This document shows, piece after piece, positions 22,565 through 31,750 of a stretch of 64,000 nucleotides of DNA (position 1 is the stretch's first letter; each line of letters starts with the position of its first letter). The DNA is from Loripinus fragilis (Eukaryota; Mollusca; Bivalvia; Lucinida; Lucinidae), in contig OZ026525.1 in assembly GCA_964019695.1 (NCBI GenBank), forward strand, positions 88,125,779 to 88,189,778. The letters run 5' to 3'. The notes below the pieces were generated by a model. It ran no database searches. It was not told the origin of the DNA and saw only the letters and a program-made list of their open reading frames with translations. The translations under genes and the position numbers were made by a program.

Positions 22565-24414
22565 TTCAAGTTGTAAAGCAGCGCAAGGCAAAGCTGAAAA
22601 CCTGGACTCCCGTAATCAAGGAAGCTGTTCAGAGCAAAAAGAGTGCCTGTAAGGAATGAAAGCTATCCAGTAGACCCAATGACCAATAAAATACCTTAAT
22701 GATGAACAAGAAGCTGACAAGATTGTATCTAAGAAGACTCTGCAGAATTGAATCCGCAAGGTGCCATGAACTAACAAGACAGAATATTTTGATGCCAAAT
22801 CATCTGATATGAAACTATCCTACATATTGGTCAATAAGTTAAAGTACGAGAAATAAACTTTCGGTTGACATCAAAGTCTACAAATCTGAAAGCGAAATAC
22901 TGACAGTATGGTGCAGACACTTTAAGACCCTTGCAAGCCCTGAAAACCATCCTGACTTTGATGAGGAGTATGGGTGGCTTGTGGCTAGTGAGATGCTTGA
23001 CATCATGGATATATGTAGCTATGTTCCAGCCCAGGATTCTGAAGACCAGGTATCTGAACAACAGGTAAAGGAAGCTATAGAGTCAGTGAACAAGGGAAAA
23101 GCAGCATATGTTCACGCTGTTACAGTGGAGCATTTCCTGAATGGTGGCCCTGCTCTATTGAAGAAAGTGGCAGAAATCATCAACAGTGTATTCCACATTG
23201 GATTGTTTCCGTGTGATGTTAAATTCCTATTATTATTCTGTGTCTCTTCCATACGGTGCCGTGGGTTGGTCTGTGGTTTGTCTTTTCCTGGTCATACTCG
23301 CTTGCTTTTTCGAATGAATCTTGTTTCTACCAAAATTTATGATAAACGTGACGACTTTGATTTTGAAATTGTCAATTTCCCATTTTTAGATGGTGATGTT
23401 CCTCGTTCTACATCCTATGGAGTCTATATCTCTCAACTCATTCGTTTTGCTAGAGCATCTAGCTATGTTGCTGACTTCAACACTCGCAGTAAATTGTTAA
23501 CTCAGAAACTTCTGAAACAAGGCTATCAGTATCATAAACTTCGTAAAACATTTTCAAAATTTTATAGACGATACTATGATTTGATTTCTAAATTCCAAGT
23601 TGGACTTAAATCTCTCTTGCGCCAAGTACTTTAAGAACCTGATTTCTATGGTGACTTGGTGTATAAATTGAAGAAGATTGTTGGTTCTAATGATTTTTCA
23701 GCGCAGTTCATTAAAATAATTTCCCATTATAAAAAGATTGGCTATAACATTAATGTATTGCAACAGACTGCATGCTTGGTAGTCAACCCAATCACTGTTG
23801 GCAACTTTGCTTTCCTCTTTTATTGCACGCCAGTGGGTCGGACTTCAGACTCTATGATGGTTCTGACTTAAAGACTTATCTATTAATGAGATGGTAGGAG
23901 CCTGATGCTTTGGCTGTTTGTCGGGCCCACCGGGGTTTACCTGTTGGATTTCGTTTGCTCTGGTATTCAGTTTAATTTACTGTCGAGTCCTTATCCTTGC
24001 TTTATCTCCTTGTTATATCTTGATTTATATGTTTTAGGAGATGATGCATTAATAAGTTAGGGGTCTTTCATGCAAACCAAATATCTATGTGTCTTGATCC
24101 ACATCTGAATTAAGGGTGAGGTTGGCGCCGTTAAACCTGGTTAAGCCCTCCAGTGAAATATTTAACTGACCGTTCCAAGGCGGTACTTCTTTTGTGGATC
24201 TATTATATTTTTGTTCTGTCTTGTGTTTGCTATGTCTTTGTGCGTGTCTGTTTATATGTGCTTTGTGGTCACCTGCTGGGAAAGGGCTGACCTCTTGGCT
24301 CCCGTTTGTGGTGTCTTCTGTGAGTTTGTTACTTTCCCATTGGTATTTTGATCAGGTGTGGTACTTGATTGTATCGATTCCTGATCTTTGCACCCTTACC
24401 TACTTAGAAGAAAT
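22565..24414 (+). pseudogene. Decayed non-LTR-type retroelement (ORF2 relic plus 3' UTR)
   Basis: Three parts in order. 22570-22980 is a broken reading of the linker between endonuclease and reverse transcriptase, with several stops. 22981-23217 reads as the start of a reverse-transcriptase domain (G-K-A-A, then V-T-V-E-H-F, then L-L-K-K-V-A-E-I-I-N). After an apparent internal deletion, 23300-23870 encodes a C-terminal region (I-V-N-F-P-F-L-D-G-D-V-P-R, then S-Y-G-V-Y-I-S-Q-L-I-R-F-A-R) that is common in retroelement ORFs of molluscs and cnidarians. It is split by a stop at 23634 but stays in frame as 23656-23871. The 3' UTR runs to about 24414. The catalytic Y-x-D-D block is absent, so this is a dead, internally deleted copy. 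The exact clade is uncertain. Confidence 0.72.
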
Positions 24415-24653
24415 GGAGACATGTAATAGTGCAGGAATTATGAAGACAAAAAAGTGGGAATAAAAAGGAACTTTCTGGTAAAGGTAACAGTTGTAGGGCT
24501 TTTTCCACCGACCAATGTAATATTTACTCTTATAAAATAACACCACAGTAATAATGTCCTCCATATGGCAATCAGTGTGGCTGAAAACTTGTTGAAGAAT
24601 TTATTAAGTGTGCTGTCTACTTTTACAGATTGAAGTTATAGGGGCTGCACATC

Positions 24654-24772
24654 CTAGGTAACCCAGGTGTGATGCATTCCATTTCATGGAAACGGTAACC
24701 CAGGTGTGATGCATTCCGTTTCATGGGTGTGATGCAATACGTTTCATGGAAACGGAATGCATCACACCTGCG
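24654..24772. repeat. Palindrome cluster built on CAGGTGTGATGCATTCCGTTTC
   Basis: Three direct copies of 'ggtgtgatgca(t/a)(t)cc.tttcatgg' (about 24664, 24702 and 24726) followed by an exact inverted copy at 24749-24770, giving a 22-bp perfect stem with 24701-24722. It is likely a small inverted-repeat element or its duplicated end. Confidence 0.8.
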
Positions 24773-25085
24773 GTACCGACGATGGGGACTACAAAGGCCA
24801 ATGCGTAAGCGGCGATGTAATCACTTGTGATCATGGCTCGTCTTGAAACCAATTATGAATTTAGCTGTTTGGGACAATACTATAGGAGTAGTGGAAGGTT
24901 TTTTAGGAAAAGCTGGAAAAGAGTAGAAAGTGATAACAAAAAAGGAATTGTAGTGTAATTCTGTAACAACGGAATCGCCGCCTTAGAACGGACAACAGAA
25001 CCATCCACTGGAGATTTAAACATAGAGCACTGGTCAAATCGTCTCTCTAGACTATGCTTTTGCTATTAAAGGACAACACCAGAAA

Positions 25086-25985
25086 AAGTCTGTCTGACAC
25101 AGAACACGGTTGGGCACACGATTCCAATACGGTATACTAGGTTATACACGTGTTGACTGGTACGAGTATTGAGCTCCAACCGTGCCTGGAGATGAGTTGT
25201 ATGATTTAGACTCGAATGTAGCACGGGTATGTACGAACAAAGCACGGATATACTCGATCAAGCAAGGTTTTCACGGTTTGAACACGATTTGCAAAACGAT
25301 TTTCATACCATTGTTGTATGGCACCAAGTACGTTCTAGAACGGTCTGTTACGGCCTAGGGAGCGCAGTGGCTCAGTGGTAGAATGCTTGACTCGAGACCA
25401 AGGGGCCGCAGGTTCGAGCTTCACCGGCGTCACTGCATTCTGTCCTTGAGCAAGAACATTAATCCTAGCTTAGTACTGGTTCAACCCAGGAAGACCTGTC
25501 CCTATATAACTGAAAGATTGTTGATAGGACGTAAAGAATCAAATCAAACTGTTACGGCCTAGTACGATTAAACACGACTTTAACTCGATTTACTGGACAT
25601 TTACAGGGTTTACATACGGTCCCACGGACTTTTGTTGAGTTCCATTCCATACGATTTATATACGATATTGACACGGTTGAGCTCATTCGTGGAGTGGACT
25701 TCATGTGCGGTTGTATATAGGCCTCGTACGGTCTCTAACGGTCTTGTACGGTCTCGTACGGTCTCACACGGTCTCTCACGGTCTTGTACGATCGCTAATA
25801 CGATTATACACGGACGTGGCACCCGTGTCAGTTTTTTAAAAGTTTTAAAAATCATACACGGCTTCCATGGATACACTCGAATGGCCCGAGTGTAACTCGG
25901 ATAAGGCCACAGTTCCTTCGTTTGTATGTACGGTTTACATAAATGGTCAACCGTATAAGCCGTGCGTTCTGTGTCAGACAGACTT
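25086..25985. mobile_element. ~0.9-kb MITE-like element with 20-bp TIRs, interrupted by a SINE
   Basis: AAGTCTGTCTGACACAGAAC at 25086-25105 is exactly inverted at 25966-25985. The interior is rich in ACGG words; 25720-25795 is a near-tandem run of 'acggtctc(g)t'. Removing the SINE plus one target-site copy leaves an element of about 696 bp with no transposase. Frames at 25610-25996 and 25632-25895 are internal artefacts. No convincing target-site duplication was found. Confidence 0.78.
25359..25549 (+). mobile_element. Full-length tRNA-derived SINE, perfect 13-bp target-site duplication
   Basis: The SINE begins GGAGCGCAGTGGCTCAGTGG (A-box), carries a B-box 'caggttcgagcttc', then the conserved body 'cttagtactggttcaaccca..gtccctatataactgaaag', and ends 'gtaaagaatcaaatcaaac'. 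TGTTACGGCCTAG occurs at 25346-25358 and again at 25550-25562, a perfect 13-bp duplication that fixes both ends and indicates a recent insertion by a LINE machinery. Confidence 0.93.
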
Positions 25986-25989
25986 AACA

Positions 25990-28297
25990 GACGCACAAAG
26001 ACACAATACTGTTCTGCCAGTCTAGAATGACAGTGACGTCATGTTTGTTTACAAAGTTAACAGGGATTTATAATCGATTGCTCACCTGTGTATTAACCGT
26101 GTGCGAGTCGGTAAATATTCCGAGTAAACAAGTCTGGATGGGGAAAGGACAGGTTCTGGATTTATTAGAGCAATGAAAACTCTAAAAATAGTTTTTCCTC
26201 TTAACGGACAACATTATTCATTTTAGGTGGTTTGATGCACTTGTGCATGTGCGTTTGCTTTTATGTACACGTATATGTGTTTGGCGTAGTGATACATACA
26301 TACACACATGCATTCAATTACCTTTAAATCTCAGAAGATGTAACAAACTGGTTACTCCGTTGTACTTTGTGTTCTTTGCGTCCTCTTTCTTATTAACCTA
26401 CAACAAAAAAATGAACATCGAACGACTTTTTAGGTAATATAGTAACTACTGCTGCATGACAGATAAGAATATCTGAGATTTTAGCCGGGGTTAGATTTTT
26501 ATTTTAATTTTCCCCAAGTGATCTTACACAGGCTATCGCGTGCAGGCTGTTCATTGGTTGTATTTGAACTCATGCGCATGGTCGTCAAGTAACATCATTG
26601 TTGTGTCAAAAAGACGACATCGTTTAATATTGCATCTGAGCTTATTCAGGGACTTCTGGAAGCCTATTATAGAATTTAATAGTAAGCAAGAAAAAAAACT
26701 CACTATTTGTGTGAGGGTGGTTTAGAAAAGTCTGTTCCGATGCTCACCTTTTTTCATCACGAGGCTTACCGATGGGACAGCTATCCGACTTTTCATTTGA
26801 TTCTTCACTGTTCACTATTTTTCTTAAAGGGATTATTCAGGCCCTGTTAATATTTATCTTGATCAAATATAAATTCCTCATTTATTACTAATTTATTTTT
26901 ACCACTCTGCTTCTTCATCAGCTAAGGTGATTAAAAGCCTGTTTATTGCCCACAAAACTGATAACTGGCTGCTGACATCTTTTACCTCATGGTTACCAAT
27001 TAGCTTGATTTCAAGCATTTGGTCACCTCAGCTGTGAGTTAATGGCGCCACATCTCAGTGAAAGGAGCATGTAATTAGGCTGTGCTTCCATTCACAAGTG
27101 ATAGGAATGAGAATTGTTTTAGACACAGCCCATGTTACATTTTTGCACTACAGAATTAAGCAGTCTGGTTCAGTGACCCTAAGTAAGTAAAAGTTAATAG
27201 CATTAATTGAAATTGTAACATTTAGCTCTGTTCATGATATCTACTGCTTTGCAAACAATTTTGACCCAGATCAGACCCGACAAAATAAGGGACCACATCA
27301 GGATCCAAACTGTTTGTTGCTCTGATTGCATCCCTGAAAAGTTTTTTGAAAAGTGATTTCTTAAAGAAATAGACTGACAATTAAAATATTCAAAGTAATC
27401 ATGTATTCACAAAGAGCATTTGCATTATTAATTTCATAATTTTTATTATTGCTATATTATCATTCCCCCCCCCCCCCACAAAAAAAAAATTCATAAATCT
27501 AAGCACAAACCAACAAAACGGCTTGCAAGCCAAACAAACTCAGATCAGCCTGCGCATTCGTCCATGCTGACAGCAAAGATTGACCAAACAGTGTCAATAT
27601 CCAGGCTGATCTGAGTCTCAGTTATTTGTTCATGCATCTGCCAATTCTAGTCAGTCTTCGAAGCTTGGATACTTACATATCCATTATGTTACTGTGAAAA
27701 CACTGATCAGACTATAATCAAATGCAGATGTGATGCTGGATGCTCATACCATTTAACTTTTAACCTGTTTTTGTCGTTTGCTGATAAGCTTTACAAAAAA
27801 AAATGATCAAGAGAATGGTCTGGCATTTAACCGGGCCTGATCTGGATCCACACTGGTTGGTACTCTTTGATAATCTTGCCAAACAGTTTAGAAATAGATC
27901 AGACCAAACGCTATACATTGACTGTAATTAACCTATTTGACCTGGTAACTGCCACTTCTGTAGTGCTGCCTGAGGAATACTTCTTGGAGTATTCAAGTGA
28001 TTAATGGCGATCCCCTGTGGCATGTGAGTGCAATTAAATTATGGGCTAATTGGAGCAGTTTCAACAAAATTGATGGCCATATGGTTCCCAGTATACTGTT
28101 AGGTCTATAATAAATGCATATTAATAAAAGTCTGAATTATCACTTAAAGTACCCGTTTAGGGGTTTCCGTTCTGCAATTGATTTAAGCTTATGAATTTTG
28201 TGACAACAGTCAATGATATCAGTGAGATGGTTCAATCTCTGTTACTTCCATGTGCACGGATCCAGAAAATTTTGCCAGATGGGTCCAACTTTGCAAC

Positions 28298-28300
<3 letters not shown>
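25990..28300. other. Anonymous intronic sequence with one hairpin element
   Basis: No exon supported. ACTCAGATCAGCCTG at 27538-27552 is exactly inverted at 27602-27616, a MITE remnant related by motif to 7451-7503. A poly-C/poly-A run lies at 27465-27489. The missing short carbonic anhydrase exon should lie somewhere between 7115 and 29380. Confidence 0.4.

Positions 28301-28343
<43 letters not shown>
28301..28343 (+). repeat. Poly-T run of about 43 nt
   Basis: An uninterrupted T homopolymer; read on the minus (gene-sense) strand it is poly-A, possibly the tail of an inserted retrocopy, though no flanking duplication was recognised. Confidence 0.85.
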
Positions 28344-28344
<1 letters not shown>

Positions 28345-28469
28345 ATGAGAGGATCTAAATAACACTATAAGAGGGCCATTATCGGCCCCGAGCAAAACTC
28401 CATTTAAATGGCGTTTCGCTGGCGTGCCGGTGATTGCCCAACATTAAATGCTGGCTTGGTAGATTTGTG

Positions 28470-29335
28470 ATTTTTCAGGGGATCCGTACCAGTATTGCTA
28501 AGAATCCCTATATTTTGTGTGATTTTTCAGGGGGGTCCGAACCCCCTGCCCCTCCCCTCTTAATCCGCACATGGGGTCGCTGACAACATTTATTTTTTGT
28601 TTAACATATTTCATAGAGGGCCGTACGAACCTCTCTCGAGAAGCAATTGTACCCAAGGAGTTCAATAGCTTCTTGAGGGGGTTTCATAACAGTATGTCTA
28701 AGGAAACATATAGCAACTTGTGACTTTCCAAGGGGTGGGGGGTTCCCGACCCCCGGTCCAAGTGCTTCTTGATGGGGTCGGTACCAGTATTTCTAAGGAA
28801 ATATAAAGCAACTTGTGATTTTCCAGGATATTGGGTGCGGACTTCAAGTTCAATTGCTTCTCGATAGGGGTCCGTACCCCAGGGGGGTACTCTGATATTT
28901 AATATATATGTAGGCTCGGACCATGTATTTGGGTTCAAAATTTTAAATTACAATATTTTTGGGGTTTTTAGAAAAATGAATATTTTTGGGGGTATGGAGA
29001 TTTTGTGTATATTTTTTTCGGATGATCACAAAATTGGACTAGTTTTCGGTGTCATTTCTATGTATTTGTGGGTCTTTTCTATGGTTAAGATACAGAATGG
29101 GGATTTGGGGGGGGGGGTTGCTAATCTGTTTTTTTTTTGGGGGGGGGGGTGGGGGGTACTTGATATTTCTGATATTTTTTTTTTGGCGGGGGTTGGGGCG
29201 GGTAAACAGGAGATGCTGGGTCCAAGCGTACGTGTGAAGATAAAATGAGATTACCCCCCCCCCTGGGGTCCGTACCAGTATTTCTAAGGAAACATTAAGC
29301 AACTTGTGAGTTTGCAGGGGTGGGGGACGGGGGTC
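28470..29335 (+). repeat. ~110-bp tandem repeat, about four units, split by a MITE
   Basis: Units near 28480, 28685, 28780 and 29267 share 'ggtccgtaccagtatttctaaggaaacata.agcaacttgtgattttccagg' and a following G-rich tract. The MITE at 28877-29268 is inserted within the third/fourth unit. Confidence 0.75.
28877..29268. mobile_element. 392-bp MITE with CCCCAGGGGGGTA ends and 6-bp TSD
   Basis: The left end CCCCAGGGGGGTAC is mirrored by 'TACCCCCCCCCTGGGG' at the right end. The host hexamer TCCGTA is duplicated at 28871-28876 and 29269-29274. The interior is G/T-rich with no transposase; frames at 28976-29248 and 29039-29353 are artefacts. A partial copy of its left end ('cccccaggggggtagttct…atatgtaggct') lies at about 40873-41000, beside another exon of the same gene. 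Confidence 0.85.
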
Positions 29336-29380
29336 CAGACCCACTGCCCCCACCTCTTGTTCCGCCTATGAATAAGTTAC

Positions 29381-29473
29381 CTTGAAGAAGAAGACTACGA
29401 TAACAATACCATCATCAAACTCCTTAGCATCCTTTATTGTGCTGTATTCATCTCTAAAATGAACGATGTGGAG
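29381..29473 (-). CDS. Alpha-carbonic anhydrase-like gene, exon with third zinc histidine
   Basis: A 93-bp, 31-codon exon in phase 0 at both ends. The minus-strand acceptor is TTTATTTTTCAG and the donor AAG|GTAACT. It reads L-H-I-V-H-F-R-D-E-Y at its start and ends G-I-V-I-V-V-F-F-F-K. With the Glu ending the previous exon it restores the family block E-L-H-x-V-H, so the His corresponding to H119 of human CA II (the third zinc ligand) and the Glu at 117 are kept. The usual W after the second His is F. The hydrophobic tail matches the L-A-V-L-G-V-F-F core strand, although the Gly is replaced. It lies about 0.1 kb from the MITE-containing repeat and 0.3 kb from the LTR element. Confidence 0.88.
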
Positions 29474-29544
29474 CTGAAAAATAAAGAGCGAGTCCATTTT
29501 TTAATCCGAGTGACTTCAACATTAGGAATAAAAGTTTGAGCGTT

Positions 29545-29755
29545 TAACTTAACCAAGGCTATTGGCATCATGCACTTTGTAAAGCATTTGGTATTGCAGA
29601 CATTCAGAGTTGATTGTTAAATGCTCGTACATTGTATAACGTTGCTTTTTTGTTAAAAAATTAAACAATGCTATTTATATCATAAACTTTGTAAAGCATT
29701 TATATTGCAGACATTCAAAGTTGATTGTTATATGCTCGTATAACTTTGTTAAATA
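29545..29755 (+). repeat. Tandem duplication of a ~115-bp segment
   Basis: 'ctttgtaaagcattt(gg)tattgcagacattca.agttgattgtta.atgctcgta' occurs near 29574-29632 and again near 29688-29741, with similar flanks. It lies directly outside the LTR element. Confidence 0.75.
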
Positions 29756-29762
29756 CCAATGG

Positions 29763-30443
29763 TGTAACACTCTGACAAGGTTCTTTAATAAATACTGAAG
29801 ACGTTGTACATTTCATACATTTAATTTTGTTGTTTAAATATGCCAAATATTCCGTTCCAAATTCTAAAGCCAAAATCTACCCATCAACTGAGAACTGCCA
29901 TTTATATACTCAGAGATCATTTGATTGATAAAGCAGACAACATGCTGTAAAAGTAATTCGATCTTATCAGGTGATTGATGTTCTGGGCTCCATCTGGACA
30001 ATTGTAATATATGATTTTTGATCTGCAACGAACTTTATTTACAATAACATAGCAGCAGTTGTACAAATATAATCAAAATCAAATTAGAATCTAATCGTCC
30101 AGTCAAACAGCCTTTAAAATACTTGTTAGCATCACGAAGTAACGGCACACCATCTATATAAATAATGATACATGCTAATGTGAATTTGATGGTCTTAACA
30201 GACACTATTAAAGCGTTTGAACTAAATATTTCAAAAGAATCTTAAAGTAAGTATGCACATGTCCAAGAAGCATTATATCATTATGGACATCGGACAGAGA
30301 TTAATACTCGCGATACTAGACATGAAAGGCATATTAAAGTTAGTTACAATTGCAGATATCTATTCAGTAAAGGTATCGTAGTGAACAAGAATTCTCAAGA
30401 AATTGATATAGAAAAATAATCATTTAGACATGATTGTTTTACA
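29763..30443 (-). repeat. 3' LTR
   Basis: 681 bp, identical by eye to 39834-40514. On the minus strand it starts TGTAAAACAATCATG and ends AGAGTGTTACA. A TATA-like TATATAAA lies at 29901-29908 (reverse complement of the strand shown). Confidence 0.95.
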
Positions 30444-30459
30444 TTTCCTCCCCATCTTT
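30444..30459 (-). other. Polypurine tract
   Basis: On the minus strand AAAGATGGGGAGGAAA abuts the 3' LTR directly, as expected of the plus-strand primer of an LTR retroelement. Confidence 0.85.
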
Positions 30460-30801
30460 AGAATTCTTGATACGTTTTCTTGTAAAATTGTACCTTGCTT
30501 TTTGATGATTTTAAACATTGCCGTAACATTTCTATGAATAAAAGCATGCAGTTAAGTTTGAAAAATCTTACATGCATTAAGGTTAATTTAAAGCGTTCCT
30601 CACGAACGAATCATTGTCACTGAAATATCCTACACAAATACATGATTAAAACATAAATATAGCACGGTATCCAGTTCAGATCACACATGTCTCAAATACA
30701 GTTAGCAGTATAATTCCATTTTTCACAATATATACGATTTGTTTATATACATATTTACATAATCCGGATTTCACAATTATTTATACGTAAATGCCATGTC
30801 C

Positions 30802-31299
30802 TTACGACACATCGTCGTCACTGTCAGAAATCATTTCATAACTGTTGTAACTAAGAGGAGAGTTACTGTTACTGTCCACCTCGCTTGGTTGTGCGTTGGT
30901 CGTTCCGCTTGGTCCCGGTACAGGTGACGTCAAGTTCTGGTTCTGGTTCTGGTTCCCAGCTGCTGCTGCGGAATTTGAAGTGGTCTGTGGCTTAGCGAAG
31001 CTCTCGCTAAACCCAAGCGGCGTAACAATACAAACGGGCCGTTCCTTCTGTTTTTCTGGATTGCATTGGATTTCCACATCCACCCCTTCGTACTGGGTCG
31101 CCGCGTCGTTGGTAGGCACTGGCGAAACAGTTACATGTCCACTGGAGTGGGAGTTATCTCTAGAGCTCATTAAAGCTCCCAGCGCGTCCAGGTTGGTGGC
31201 GACCTCAGTCGCGACGGCTTCAGGGTTCATTGGTGTTTCCCTGTGCATATGTGCTGTCAGGCTCATTAACACTTCATGATATATGATAAATGTATCCAT
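30802..31299 (-). CDS. Small ORF downstream of env, function unknown
   Basis: A 165-codon frame between the env-like gene (ends 31751) and the polypurine tract. I do not recognise any domain. The N-terminal third is mixed and weakly hydrophobic, possibly helical; the middle is Ser/Thr/Val-rich; then comes a Q-N repeat (N-Q-N-Q-N-Q-N), a Pro/Ser/Asn-rich linker, and an acidic end S-D-S-D-D-D-V-S. There is no signal peptide or membrane segment. The composition resembles an intrinsically disordered regulatory protein. Canonical Ty3/Gypsy elements have no gene here, so it would be an accessory ORF, presumably expressed from a spliced RNA. The frame could also be the remnant of a longer gene. Its uninterrupted length in a recent element supports it being real. 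Confidence 0.6.
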   Translation of the reverse strand: MDTFIIYHEVLMSLTAHMHRETPMNPEAVATEVATNLDALGALMSSRDNSHSSGHVTVSPVPTNDAATQYEGVDVEIQCNPEKQKERPVCIVTPLGFSESFAKPQTTSNSAAAAGNQNQNQNLTSPVPGPSGTTNAQPSEVDSNSNSPLSYNSYEMISDSDDDVS

Positions 31300-31750
31300 T
31301 ATAAAAAGATATCCAACAATTTAAAGTTCTCTGCTGTTTGGTGTACGTTGTAGAAGCGGTTAAGGCGTTGTGGTGGAATAATGGTGTGGCACATAATTTG
31401 GTTCTTACATATAATTTTCAATGTTTTGATTCAAAACAGTTTAGGATTCAAAATCGAAAATGTTCCTTTGATGTCAGAGTGTTCGTGATCGTTTGTAGAT
31501 AGTGAGTTTCGTCTTGTCCCTTGATGTGGATATCATTAGCGATAATCAGCATCTCAGCCACTGGTTAGTGGATTATTGTTTGTGAAAGTGTTTATATAAA
31601 CAAGTAATGCCGCTCAAATTGTTTCGACAGATAGGGAACCGGCGAGGTAAAGCAATGAAAGCTTCATTAAAGTCTCCAATTAGCAAGCAACAGTCAATCA
31701 CACATAGTCACTGATTTCGTAGTTATGGTACAAATTGGTACATATAGCAT
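31300..31750 (-). other. Spacer between env-like gene and small ORF
   Basis: About 450 bp of AT-rich sequence inside the element with no frame, repeat or recognised signal; it may hold the leader or splice acceptor of the small ORF. Confidence 0.4.

Noticed and set aside
24480..24640. Candidate for the missing short carbonic anhydrase exon
   Set aside because: The minus-strand reading lacks the expected motif and proper splice phase.
25610..25996. 128-codon frame rich in R/P/T/V
   Set aside because: It is the translation of the ACGG-rich interior of an inverted-repeat element.
29039..29353. Proline-rich 104-codon frame
   Set aside because: Produced by G/C homopolymers inside the MITE.
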